From Flabesymbios commensalis (taxonomy: Eukaryota; Annelida; Polychaeta; Terebellida; Flabelligeridae), in assembly GCA_964017125.1 (NCBI GenBank), contig OZ024915.1, positions 75,057,365-75,121,364 on the forward strand: DNA of 64,000 nt, given 5' to 3'. Of the stretch, positions 29,464 through 38,969 are shown in pieces. Both the position numbers and the translations under genes were made by a program. How positions within the stretch are numbered: the stretch's first letter is position 1; each line of letters begins with the position of its first letter. A model generated the notes under the pieces. It was not told the origin of the DNA, did no database searches, and saw nothing but the letters and a program-made list of their open reading frames with translations.

Positions 29464-29620
29464 CTGGTAAATGCGCAACATAAGATTTAAAAAAAAACTC
29501 AGGCCTACGCAATTCTAGTCTATGGACATCTTACGGCCATATTAAGAAGCCAAAATATAAATACTGATTTGTTTATGATTGTAGCCTTATTGTGTCGCTT
29601 TAAATCTATCTCTATGCTAA
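29464..29620. mobile_element. Family H copy, right part
   Basis: CTGGTAAATGCGCAACATAA, CAATTCTAGTCTATGGACAT, AGAAGCCAAAATATAAATAC, TTGTGTCGCTTTAAA. Together with 29150-29231 this makes one family H copy. Confidence 0.82.
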
Positions 29621-29977
29621 AAGGCTTAAACCCCGGAACACTCTGATGCATATCACATGAATTCAAAATAAAATCATATAAATCATCAAAATAAACATGT
29701 TTTCATATTTATTGTACACTACGCGCGGTTAGGCTTTTATTCAGTTATTTCCTTGCATTTTGCGGAGAAATGGCGACAGCTAGTCCCATCGTGAAGTTGA
29801 TGAGAAGTTGATCAGATGCAGATATGGACAGTCAAGTAATAACGTAATAAATTAGCCTGAGCCACATGGCGAGAAAATAGTCAGCAGGTATCGAGAAACT
29901 ATTTATATGCTAATATTAACTGAATTGTGGACGCTGCCATTATTGTCTGATGTTCATAACAATGTGCTGCAGCCTAC

Positions 29978-30017
29978 TGCTCTGCAAAGGCAGAAACTGC
30001 TTTTGGCTTTGCGCAGG
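29978..30017. mobile_element. Hairpin family B, shortened
   Basis: CTCTGCAAAGGCAGAAACTG followed by CTTTTGGCTTTGCGCAG. The central GTAACTGCTTAC part is lost. Confidence 0.65.
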
Positions 30018-30081
30018 AGAGTTGCTGATCATAATCCTTCGCTACTAATATTTATTTAGAATAACAAATTAGTCAATAAAT

Positions 30082-30305
30082 TTAACCCTTAAAGCGCTAA
30101 ATTTATTTGTAAAAAAACATCGCAACCAAAGGGGTTTTTTCTCCTTGAAATCATCATAATTGTCTGAGTTAGCTCTTCCCGAATCATTTAAATACCTATG
30201 TTAGGGGTGTATGGCAATTATAAATATTTCTACTCTTACAGTGCGGGGATCGACTTCAGTCGTCAGAATCTCACGACTGAAGTATATCCCCGCACCAAAA
30301 GTTAA
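30082..30305 (-). mobile_element. TTAA family D, complete, variant stem
   Basis: TTAACCCTTAAAGCGCTAAA to CCCCGCACCAAAAGTTAA. The hairpin stem is GACTTCAGTCG / CGACTGAAGT, where most copies have GACTTTAGACG / CGTCTAAAGTC. The change is on both sides. Confidence 0.9.
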
Positions 30306-30353
30306 CCCTTTGGGCACTAAGCACGACTATTAATAATTAGTTTTATTAGATGA

Positions 30354-30601
30354 TTAACCCTTGAAGCGCTAAATTTTCTTTATGAAAACCTTAGAGACCA
30401 AAGGGTTTTTTCAATTTGAAATCATCACATATGTCTTAGTTAGCTCTTTCCGATTCATTTGAATACATATGTTATGGGTATACGATCATTACAAAAATGT
30501 GGACTCTTACAGTGCGGGGATCGACTTTAGACGTCAGAATCTGACGTCTACAGACGTCAGATTCTGACGTCTAAAGTCGATCCCCGCGCTGTAAGGGTTA
30601 A
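30354..30601 (-). mobile_element. TTAA family D, complete reference copy
   Basis: 248 bp from TTAACCCTTGAAGCGCTAAA to CCCGCGCTGTAAGGGTTAA. Body CTTAGTTAGCTCTTTCCGAT; double hairpin GACGTCAGAATCTGACGTCT then ACGTCAGATTCTGACGTCTA. Confidence 0.93.
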
Positions 30602-30654
30602 AATATTTGTTTTCGATAGGGAAGGTTCGTGTTAAAATTATATTTTATTTATGC

Positions 30655-31062
30655 AGATTTTCAACTGTAAATTTATGCGACACAAAATCATTACAAAATC
30701 GGTAATTAGATTTTGGCTTCCTAATATTATATAACCATATGATGTAAACGTGTCCATAGACTAGAACTGTAAACGTTTTTTTATTTTTTATGCTGCGCAT
30801 TTACCAGTTAAGCGAGATATAGAGACACAATTCCCCTATTTCTTATTTTGCATATGCATGTCCGAAATAAGAAATCGATGATTTCGATTCTATATCTCGT
30901 GTAATTGTAAATGCGCAACACAAAAATAAATAAAAAACTTTTGCAGTTCTAGTTTATGGACATGTTTACATCATATGGTAATATTTAGAAGTCAAAATAA
31001 AGTTACTGATTTTTTTATGATTTTAGCCTGATTGTGTCGTTTTAAATCGACAGTAAATGCAT
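30655..31062. mobile_element. Foldback family H, uninterrupted copy
   Basis: TTTTGGCTTCCTAATATTAT, CATATGATGTAAACGTGTCC, ATAGACTAGAACTGTAAACG at the left. The mirror GTTCTAGTTTATGGACATGT, TTACATCATATGGTAATATT is at the right, ending TTGTGTCGTTTTAAA. Contains CATTTACCAGTTAAGCGAGA, the unoccupied form of the site filled in the 29150 copy. Confidence 0.88.
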
Positions 31063-31466
31063 CTTTCATTCGGTCGTTCACACCATGCGTATTGAACATG
31101 TTGAAGGGCCCCACTTATATTAGTTATATGCGCCAATAATCTATATCTGTATAATCGAGGAGGTTATATATAAGCTCCTCGGTATAATATATAGAGCCGG
31201 GCTTATTAGAAACTCTCTCTGTTGTAGAACTACAATAAATCCCTTTGATCCACGAGGTGAATATATCTGATGAAATCCGGCCTGCAGGTCTCAGCTATGG
31301 CTTAGAAATAACCATGAATGCCGCCCCCATTTACTCCAATTCAACAGGATTTGTGAAGAAGAAATGATCCATGTGGACCAACAGCAGCTGTGTACATACT
31401 TAGCTCACTTCAACAATGATTGTTCACAATTCACTACCTTTTTTTATTTTTGTAAAACGTTAGGCG

Positions 31467-31576
31467 CAAGCAACAACAGCACGCGAACGGACGTGGTTGG
31501 CCTAGTGTTGGACCAGTGTCTAGGACGCTGGCCCAACACTAAGGCAACAGCTGTCCAAAGTCTCGTGTTTGGTGGA
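31467..31576. mobile_element. Foldback family A copy
   Basis: GTGTTGGACCAGTGTCTAGG, ACGCTGGCCCAACACTAAGG, AGTCTCGTGTTTGGTGG. Stem GTTGGCCTAGTGTTGG / CCAACACTAAGGCAAC. Confidence 0.8.
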
Positions 31577-31733
31577 ACTTTAATGAATTTTTCACCACAC
31601 AATAGTATTTACTCTGGGTTAACATGGTTAAAAACGGACTGAAGTGTGAACCTCTGAAAGCCACATGAGAAACATGACATACGAAGCCAAAACTGCCCCA
31701 GGTAAATTGACTAAAAAAAAAGACACGCCTCTT

Positions 31734-32306
31734 TGGCACACTGCCTATATCCATATAGACATAGTGATACAGTAACATCATGTTAGGCACACTGCCTATA
31801 TCCATATAGACATAGTGATATAGTGACGTCATGTTAGTCGCATTGCCTATACCCATATAGACATAGTGATATAGTGACGTCATGTTAGACACACTGCCTA
31901 TACTCATATTGACATAGTGTAATAGTGATGTCATGTTAGCCACACTATCTATATTCACATAAACAAGTGATACAGTGACGTCATGTTGGGCACACTGTGA
32001 TACTTATATAGATATATAGTGATATAGTGACGTCATGTCAGGCACACTGCCTATATTCATATAGACATAGTGATACAATGACGTCATGTTAGACACACTG
32101 CCTATACTCATATAGACATAGTAATATAGTGACGTCATGTTAGACACACTATCTATATTCACATAAACAAGTGATACAGTGACGTCATGTTAGGCACACT
32201 GTCTATACTTATATAGATATATAGTGATATAGTGACGTCATGTCAGGCACACTGCCTATATTCATATAGACATAGTGATACAATGACGTCATGTTAGGCA
32301 CAAAGT
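31734..32306. repeat. 51-bp minisatellite with CRE-like palindrome, 11 units
   Basis: Units read GGCACACTGCCTATATYCAT, ATAGACATAGTGATATAGTG, ACGTCATGTTA. TGACGTCA stands in most units. A four-unit block starting at the CACATAAACAAGTGATACAG variant (31957) recurs 204 bp later (32161), so the right half is a higher-order duplication. 51 is divisible by three, hence a long open frame on the minus strand that I do not call a gene. Confidence 0.95.
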
Positions 32307-32407
32307 TTTGAAAGTCGTTTGCCATCGGAACGTTATCTGTGGACATTTTGAGACTTTTAAACATAATCCAGCGGTCAAAATGATGATATTTTGGCATGAT
32401 TGAGTCG

Positions 32408-32935
32408 CTTTAACCCTTTCAGCGCTGGGACCGTCTTTATACGTCAGAATCTGATGTCTGTAGACGTCAGATTCTGACGTCTAAAGTCGATCCCCGCACT
32501 GAAAGAATTAAAGAATTTTTAATGGTTGTAGACCCATAACATACGTATCCAAATGAAGCAGAAAGAGGCAACTAAGACATTTATGATGATTTCAAATTAA
32601 AAAAAAACCTTGGGTCTCCATACCCGATATGACTGGGCCGCCTAACTCATTTACTGCGGGAGGCCCGGTCACACTGACCTCCATTTTGTTTGCACAGCCA
32701 GCTGTGTAAAAACGACACTCGCGCTGATTATCAAAAAACTCGGATGCCAGGAAATTGAGACGAGTATTTCAAGTGCCTATGAAAACTAGGCCATTTTCAG
32801 CAGGCGTAAACTTGTGGTCGTATTGGAACTATTACATTTAAAAATGGAGGTCACTGTGTCAGAGCCTTGCGATGTCATCAGGGTAGGGTCTCCACGGTTG
32901 ATACAAAATAATTCAGCGTTGTAAGGGTTGGTACT
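32408..32935 (+). mobile_element. TTAA family D copy split by a 265-bp insertion
   Basis: Starts TTTAACCCTTTCAGCGCTGG. Body TACGTATCCAAATGAAGCAG and CCTTGGGTCTCCA to 32620, then resumes at 32886 with GGGTCTCCACGGTTGATACA and ends CAGCGTTGTAAGGGTT. The two pieces make one normal family D element. Confidence 0.88.
32621..32885. mobile_element. 265-bp insertion with 9-bp target duplication
   Basis: Flanked by GGGTCTCCA on both sides (32612-32620 and 32886-32894). Begins TACCCGATATGACTGGGCC and ends GATGTCATCAGGGTA, so the ends are imperfectly inverted. Inside, CACACTGACCTCCATTTT is mirrored by AAAAATGGAGGTCACTGTG. Non-coding. A 9-bp duplication fits MULE-type movers, but 8-10 bp is also seen in other groups. 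Confidence 0.87.
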
Positions 32936-33225
32936 AGATACTTCATGCTGTGAATAAACGCGACACGGAAGCCTAAACTTCACGGCAACGCGGAACTTCC
33001 TACATCGCTATATCAATACTGGAACAGGACTGCTGCCCACTTCTTGTTCCAGTGTTGGGAAAGCGTCTCATGTCCTGGTGATCCTAAATCATATGTCATA
33101 TTTTGTCCCCTAGTCGGCTTATCAGAGATTTATCTCTGATAGATAGCGCCCAGATTAGTAATAGATGGGCAGCAGGAAGCCCATGGTTTGGTCTCCAATA
33201 CGGATGGGTGGTCCCTTGAACAAAG

Positions 33226-33278
33226 GAGACTTAATGTTGGCACGACGTCGAAGAAGGCGTGCCAACATTAAGCCACCA
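33226..33278. mobile_element. Family A, core stem only
   Basis: CTTAATGTTGGCACGACGTC, GAAGAAGGCGTGCCAACATT, AAGCC. The stem GTTGGCACG / CGTGCCAAC replaces the usual GTTGGGCC / GGCCAAC, in both arms. Confidence 0.8.
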
Positions 33279-33329
33279 CTGGCCCAGGAAGCTCCCAGGT
33301 TTGATCCAGAATAAGGGTTTCCCAATCAA

Positions 33330-33424
33330 CATGATACACTGAATCAATGTTGGCTTAATGTTGGGCCAGCGTCGTAGACAGCGGCCCAACATTAAACCAA
33401 CATTGTCATAAAATGTCCTGTTAC
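33330..33424. mobile_element. Foldback family A copy
   Basis: ACTGAATCAATGTTGGCTTA, ATGTTGGGCCAGCGTCGTAG, ACAGCGGCCCAACATTAAAC, CAACATTG. Confidence 0.87.
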
Positions 33425-33440
33425 TAGGATTCGGGTGTCA

Positions 33441-33545
33441 TTTAACAGGACACACTGAACCAATGTTGTTTCAATGCTGGTCCGACATCACAGATTGTGG
33501 GCCACCATTAAAACAGCATTGTTTGAACGTCCTGTGTTTTATGGG
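33441..33545. mobile_element. Foldback family A, AGGACACAC subfamily
   Basis: AACAGGACACACTGAACCAA and GAACGTCCTGTGTTTTATGG at the ends; ATGTTGTTTCAATGCTGGTC / GGGCCACCATTAAAACAGCA inside. Confidence 0.85.
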
Positions 33546-33546
33546 A

Positions 33547-33602
33547 CGACGTGACACACTGTGAACCAACATTAAAACAACATTGGCTCAGTGTACCGTT
33601 GA
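33547..33602. mobile_element. Family A, half copy
   Basis: GTGACACACTGTGAACCAAC, ATTAAAACAACATTGGCTCA, GTGTACC. Joined to the copy before it, as if one end had been duplicated. Confidence 0.65.
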
Positions 33603-33842
33603 GGAACCTGGTCGACCCGGAACAAGTCTGGTGACGGGCAGGGGATTCTGGGGGATTTGTCCTGTATGATCTATCACCATGGCAGCTGTAGCGGTTGTCA
33701 TAGATACGGTATAAATCACGTGATCCCTGTTGGGCAGGTTAATAGCTTAGTCGGGGTATAAGGTTTTCTGATCTGGTGTTATGCTAATGTGACATGGTCC
33801 TGCGGGGGTTCTCAGCGCCCCTTGTCATAAGTCATAACACCA

Positions 33843-34232
33843 ACTGTGATGTCACGTGTCCCCTATCAAATGTCATACTGTGACGTCACAAACATAGATA
33901 TCAAATGTCATACTGTGACGTCACAAACATAGATATCAAATGTCATACTTTGACGTCACAAGCCCAGATATCATATGACATCCTGTAAACTGACGTCCCA
34001 AGCCCAAATGTGATACTGTAAACTCTGACGTCACAAACCCAGATATGTAATGTCATATTGTAAACTGTGACGTCACAAGCACACATATCAAATGTAATCC
34101 TGTAAACTGTGACGTCACAAGCTCACATATCAAATGTCATACTATAAACTGTGATGTCACAAGCTCACATATCAAATGTCATACTATAAACTGTGATGTC
34201 ACAAGCTCACATATCAAATGTCCTCCTGTAAA
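33843..34232. repeat. 35/43-bp minisatellite with TGACGTCAC, about 10 units
   Basis: ATATCAAATGTCATACTGTG followed by ACGTCACAAACATAG (35 bp) for the first units. Later units carry an extra TAAACTG and are about 43 bp. TGACGTCAC or a one-base variant stands in each unit. Unrelated in the rest of its sequence to the 51-bp array at 31734. Confidence 0.9.
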
Positions 34233-34299
34233 AAGAGAAGTAAAATAAAGACGTTATGAGAGTCCCTACTGTGATATAATATATGTATCATGCTTCAAC

Positions 34300-34460
34300 A
34301 CCCTTAAATTTAATTATTCAAATTTGTACCCACTTGAAGTTGTCCCGCTAACATGACCCACAACTTCAAGTGGCTGAAAATTATACATATTTTGAGAATA
34401 AACATTGGCAAATTTAGATGTTTAAATTTAGATGTTTAAACACTCAGTTCGTTCCTAATA
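34300..34460 (-). mobile_element. Family E copy
   Basis: TTCAAATTTGTACCCACTTG, AAGTTGTCCCGCTAACATGA, CCCACAACTTCAAGTGGCTG. AAATTTAGATGTTTAAA is duplicated just after it. Confidence 0.8.
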
Positions 34461-34490
34461 ATAGTGATTTTATCGGTTTATAAATAAAAC

Positions 34491-35273
34491 GACTATAGCC
34501 TGATAGCCGTGCTAAGGGGATAAAGGGGTGACATTCGACTATAGCTTGATAGCCGTGCTAAGGGGATAAAGGGGTGACATTCGACTAGAGCCTGATAGCC
34601 GTGCTAAGGGGATAAAGGGGTGACATTCGACTATAGCCTGATAGCCGTGCTAAGGGGATAAAGGGGTGACATTCGACTATAGCTTGATAGCCGTGCTAAG
34701 GGGATAAAGGGGTGACATTCGACTATAGCCTGATAGCCGTGCTAAGGGGATAAAGGGGTGACATTCGACTATAGCTTGATAGCCGTGCTAAGGGGATAAA
34801 GGGGTGACATTCGACTATAGCCTGATAGCCGTGCTAAGGGGATAAAGGGGTGACATTCGACTATAGCCTGATAGCCGTGCTAAGGGGATAAAGGGGTGAC
34901 ATTCGACTAGAGCCTGATAGCCGTGCTAAGGGGATAAAGGGGTGACATTCGACTATAGCCTGATAGCCGTGCTAAGGGGATAAAGGGGTGACATTCGACT
35001 ATAGCTTGATAGCCGTGCTAAGGGGATAAAGGGGTGACATTCGACTATAGCCTGATAGCCGTCCTAAGGGGATAAAGGGGTGACATTCGACTATAGCTTG
35101 ATAGCCGTGCTAAGGGGATAAAGGGGTGACATTCGACTATAGCCTGATAGCCGTGCTAAGGGGATAAAGGGGTGACATTCGACTATAGCTTGATAGCCGT
35201 GCTAAGGGGATAAAGGGGTGACATTCGACTATAGCCTGATAGCCGTGCTAAGGGGATAAAGGGGTGACATTCG
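34491..35273. repeat. 46-bp minisatellite, 17 units, with seven-unit order
   Basis: Unit GACTATAGCCTGATAGCCGT, GCTAAGGGGATAAAGGGGTG, ACATTC. Three unit types differ at two positions: ATAGCCTG, ATAGCTTG and AGAGCCTG. The AGAG type is unit 3 (34583) and unit 10 (34905), and the order between follows a seven-unit period of 322 bp. Confidence 0.97.
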
Positions 35274-35334
35274 AACAGGAACATTCGACGGATGAATGAG
35301 GAGCATTTAAACCAGTAAATCACCGGATGGTAAC

Positions 35335-35452
35335 TGTTTTGTTTCAAATTGTACAAAAATGCCTAATTTTCAGCCACTTGAAGTTGTGGGTCGCGGTAGC
35401 GAGACACAACTTCAAGTGGCTGAAAATTAAAATTTGAGAATGTAGCGCTTTA
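35335..35452 (+). mobile_element. Family E, well-preserved hairpin
   Basis: TTTTCAGCCACTTGAAGTTG, TGGGTCGCGGTAGCGAGACA, CAACTTCAAGTGGCTGAAAA. The stem of 20 bp is exact, and the loop is GTCGCGGTAGCGAGA-like. AATGTAGCGCTTTAAA follows. Confidence 0.88.
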
Positions 35453-35999
35453 AAAATAACATTGGAACACCGTTCACGACAAAACCAGGCCTATTGCAAA
35501 CGAGATTATGTTTTTCTCTTGGCCTAAATTGAGCAGAAGGAAGAACGAACTGATACTGATTCATGTTGCTAATAGGGGCCAAGCCAATTATCGATGTTGA
35601 AAGGGAAACTTAATTTTCAGGTTTTTTCATCCAGCATCCATTGTTTTACCTACCAGTTGAGCTCCGCCCCCAGCTATATTGTTGTAGTAGTGGGTGTATA
35701 TACGCACCCTGTATGACACGTATAATTGGCCATCATGATGATTATAAAGCATAATGTATGGTATTAGATGACCATATACACACATAATAATGATAGTCAT
35801 AGATATGACTACATACACTATATATGGCTGTACAGAGGAATGTTGATGACCTCATTACAATACATGATGGTATGGACTACACCATACTCATGTTACATGC
35901 CTACGTTTTTCTAGTCTTTTTTTCTCACTGTTAGGGAGATCATTAACGCTACACAAAATTCAACGCAGTTAAAAAATGTCTTGTCAAATTCTATGTGTA
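35453..35999. other. No gene seen
   Basis: AT-rich unique sequence with TATACACAC-type words near 35770. No supported feature. Confidence 0.5.
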
Positions 36000-36668
36000 T
36001 TTTTTAAAGATCATTTTTCGGTTTTCCAACAAAGTGCTTCAAAACGATTCAGGTACAGGTTTATTTGAAATGTATTGTAGTTTTCAAAAATGCACTTTAT
36101 TTGTCATTAAAGTGGATTATGTGCAAATTATTATGTGCAATTAGTATAAAACAATACTTAAACAACATTGGATCAACATGCAGTATTTGTCAGGTCGAAG
36201 TCAGTTATTTTGCACTGCGCCTTTATCAAAATTATCAATATTTTGTAATTTTTTAAAGATCATTTTTCGGTTTTCCAACAAAGTGCTTCAAAACGATTCA
36301 GGTACAGGTTTATTTGAAATGTATTGTAGTTTTCAAAAATGCACTTTATTTGTCATTAAAGTGGAGCAGAAAAGTGCGCAATTAGGCTAAACACAGCTAC
36401 CACCTGTCAGAAAAATGACATTTTACAATCACATTTTTGTTCATAACAATGTGAAAAAAAATATTGAAGAAAGTGTTTCTTACAATGTCGGTCTAATTTT
36501 CCATATAATTTCATTTTTTCTCAGCAGATTGACACAAGATATAATTATTATGTGCAATTAGTATAAAACAATACTTAAACAACATTGGATCAACATGCAG
36601 TATTTGTCAGGTCGAAGTCAGTTATTTTGCACTGCGCCTTTATCAAAATTATCAATATTTTGTAATTT
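36000..36668. repeat. Interspersed A-B-A-B duplication
   Basis: Segment A (36000-36117) recurs nearly unchanged at 36252-36365, with TCATTTTTCGGTTTTCCAAC and AGTGCTTCAAAACGATTCAG. Segment B (36128-36253) recurs at 36546-36668, with AAACAACATTGGATCAACAT and TATTTGTCAGGTCGAAGTCA. About 10 bp separate A and B in the first copy and about 180 bp in the second. So a tandem duplication was followed either by loss in the first copy or by gain in the second. Confidence 0.93.
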
Positions 36669-36669
36669 G

Positions 36670-36880
36670 GAAAAAATTGACTAGCTAGAGCTAGAATACA
36701 CAATAAAAAAATGACAATGGACTAGCTGGTGCTAGAGCGGACGATAAATAAGAAAATAAACTAGCTAGCTAAGTAGCTAGAACACACGATCAATAAAAGA
36801 AAATAGACTAGCTAGAGCTGGAACACTCGATAAATAAAAGAAAATAGACTAGCCCGACCTAGAACACACGACAAATAAAA
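36670..36880. repeat. Short tandem repeat of about 43 bp, four to five units
   Basis: GACTAGCTAGAGCTAGAACA, CACGATAAATAAAAGAAAAT units with small indels. CTAGCTAG words make each unit partly self-complementary. Confidence 0.85.
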
Positions 36881-37054
36881 GCATTGTCATCTGGGTGTCC
36901 GACAGGAAATAATAATGGCAGTAGGTTTCATACAGAGAGTATTTCCATGAATAATACACATGATATAAATATCTGTATTCAGCAGTAAACTGACCTGGCC
37001 ACTGTATGTATAATCGACATATTGTGGCAAAACCTTGCAATGAGTTATGTGTCT

Positions 37055-37121
37055 GTTCTGCAAAGCCAAAAGGCAGGAACTGCTTACTTTTCAAGTAAGC
37101 AGTTACTGCCTTTTGGCTTTA
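37055..37121. mobile_element. Hairpin family B, perfect copy
   Basis: TCTGCAAAGCCAAAAGGCAG, GAACTGCTTACTTTTCAAGT, AAGCAGTTACTGCCTTTTGG. Arms pair over about 28 bp. Confidence 0.92.
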
Positions 37122-37187
37122 ATCAGATTAGATATGTAGGCATGATATGTATGTAGATCGATTGAGCGTGAAATTCAGCGCTGGATA

Positions 37188-37297
37188 CAGAGCCAACACG
37201 AGACATTCCGCCAATGTTGGTAGAATGCTGGGCCAGCGTCGTAGACGATGGGCCAGCATTGTACCAACATTGGCTAAACGTCTCGTGTTAGCTGGAT
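37188..37297. mobile_element. Foldback family A, good copy
   Basis: AGCCAACACGAGACATTCCG, AATGTTGGTAGAATGCTGGG, CCAGCGTCGTAGACGATGGG, CCAGCATTGTACCAACATTG, AACGTCTCGTGTTAGCTGG. The stem variant GGTAGAATGCTGG / CCAGCATTGTACC is in both arms. Confidence 0.92.
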
Positions 37298-37309
37298 AAG
37301 CATGTCACA

Positions 37310-37398
37310 TCGAACAAGAAACGTTGACCCAATGTTGGGAAAATGCTGGGCCAGTGTAGACTGCATTGGGCCATCATTGACACAGCATTGGGTCTGTG
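37310..37398. mobile_element. Foldback family A copy
   Basis: AACGTTGACCCAATGTTGGG, AAAATGCTGGGCCAGTGTAG, GGGCCATCATTGACACAGCA, TTGGGTC. Confidence 0.78.
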
Positions 37399-37535
37399 GC
37401 GCTGACCCTGTACATGTACATTATATTAGACTTAGATTACACTGTATTGATAGCAGTCACCTGTCTACCTCAGTACAAGGCACGTAATACATGCGTGTAT
37501 TAAAACATAAACCCTTTCTCCTCCAGAATCTGCTT

Positions 37536-37640
37536 AACCCTTTCAAGCATAACTTTTAACATTGAAATATGCATACACAAAAGCCAATAATTTTTCGTTT
37601 TCGCAATTCTCGCCTTGTAGTGGATGAAGATGACTTAATG
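37536..37640 (+). mobile_element. Family C, internally deleted
   Basis: TTAACCCTTTCAAGCATAAC, then the hairpin half CGCAATTCTCGCCTTGTAGT followed by GGATGAAGATGACTTAATG. Confidence 0.72.
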
Positions 37641-37649
37641 TGGACGACA

Positions 37650-37840
37650 AATTTACTCTTTCAACGCTTTGGACTTGAGAATATAAAGTCAGTCTTCGCA
37701 CAAATATGTATAGACCGTAGACCTAGAACATAGGTATTCAAATGAAGCGGAAAGAACTAAGACATTAATGATGATTTCAAATTAAAAGACCCTTTGGTAG
37801 CTATGGTTTGTATAAAACATTCAGCACTAATAAGGATTAA
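37650..37840 (+). mobile_element. Family D, hairpin lost
   Basis: CTTTCAACGCTTTGGACTTG, then the intact body: ACATAGGTATTCAAATGAAG, ACATTAATGATGATTTCAAA and CCCTTTGGTAGCTATGGTTT. End AGCACTAATAAGGATTAA. Confidence 0.78.
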
Positions 37841-38227
37841 ACAGAATTGCCATGTTAATACTGTTCAACCATTCTCGTTATCAAACCCTTAGGTGTAGCA
37901 ATCTAAGCCAGATAATCACGAGCTTTCAGTCTATAGATCTTTTAATATTATAAATGAATATACATGTAATCTGATAGTACGAAGTCTATACGCATGGTGT
38001 AAGATACATTGATCAGTCTGACTATTGTCCTATATCAGCTATATTTTAAACTTATCTTTACAAAAATATATCACTCTCTCACTTATACTGTGTGCGTTAT
38101 GACACCAATAAAGTGATATCTGTAACTGCAGATGCATGTATTTACATATAAATGCTATAAATGCACATATATACATGTATACGGGCGTCACCTTATAACA
38201 TTACGACGTAGGTACATAGAGTAGTAA
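37841..38227. other. No gene seen
   Basis: AT-rich unique sequence with TACATGTAT words. No supported feature. Confidence 0.5.
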
Positions 38228-38390
38228 ATACAACACATTAAGACAATGTCGATATAACGTTGGCGAATCGTCTGCGATGCAGTCTAGCATTACACCATCA
38301 TCGGGTCGACTCACTAAGATACTCCAATGTTGGTTTATGCTGGCCGAGCGTCTGCGACACTGGCCCAGCATTAAACCATTGGCTGACTAT
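38228..38390. mobile_element. Two decayed family A copies
   Basis: First: TAACGTTGGCGAATCGTCTG, CGATGCAGTCTAGCATTACA. Second: CCAATGTTGGTTTATGCTGG, CCGAGCGTCTGCGACACTGG, CCCAGCATTAAACCATTGG. Confidence 0.72.
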
Positions 38391-38469
38391 ATGTTGCGTT
38401 GGCTAGCCCCAGGCTGGCACGCCGCGTCAATTCTAATGGATACTACAGATAAAACACAATGAACAGGCT

Positions 38470-38770
38470 TTTTAACTCTTTCAGCGAGAGGACCGCCTTT
38501 ATACGTCAGAATCCGATGTCTGTGGACGTCAGCTTTTCTCTTTATACGTCAGAATCCGATGTCTGTAGACGTCAGATTCTGACGTTAAAGACGATCCCCG
38601 CGCTGAAAGAATTTAAACATTTCTAATGGTCGTAGACCCATAACATAGGTATTCAAATGAAGCGGAAAAAGCTGAATAAGACATTTATGATGATTTCAAA
38701 TTAAAAACGACAACTTTTGTCTCTATGCCTTTTACAAAAGTATTTCAGCGCTGTAAGGGTGAATGGCTTT
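38470..38770 (+). mobile_element. Family D with duplicated hairpin half
   Basis: CTCTTTCAGCGAGAGGACCG, then TTTATACGTCAGAATCCGAT with GTCTGTGGACGTCAG. The same 35-bp block recurs directly after as TTTATACGTCAGAATCCGAT with GTCTGTAGACGTCAG. The rest is a normal body ending CAGCGCTGTAAGGGTGAA. Confidence 0.86.
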
Positions 38771-38789
38771 ATGCCGAGTCCATATCCAG

Positions 38790-38872
38790 AGAAAAAGCAA
38801 GGTTGAAACAACGCTGTTATAATGTTGGGCCAATATAACCAATGTCTAAACAACGTTGGATGAACATACAGG
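38790..38872. mobile_element. Family A, decayed copy
   Basis: AAGGTTGAAACAACGCTGTT, ATAATGTTGGGCCAATATAA, then ACAACGTTGGATGAACATAC. Confidence 0.65.
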
Positions 38873-38969
38873 GTTTATTGTGTCGACGGGAGTTGTTTTG
38901 CACTGAGCCCTTGTTTTTTAAGCTGTTCCAATTTCTACCCGTATTCACATGATTCAGTCAAGGGGAAAG

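Noticed and set aside
31539-32397. Minus-strand 139-codon frame with YHYVYM repeats
   Set aside because: Translation of the 51-bp minisatellite, whose unit is a multiple of three.
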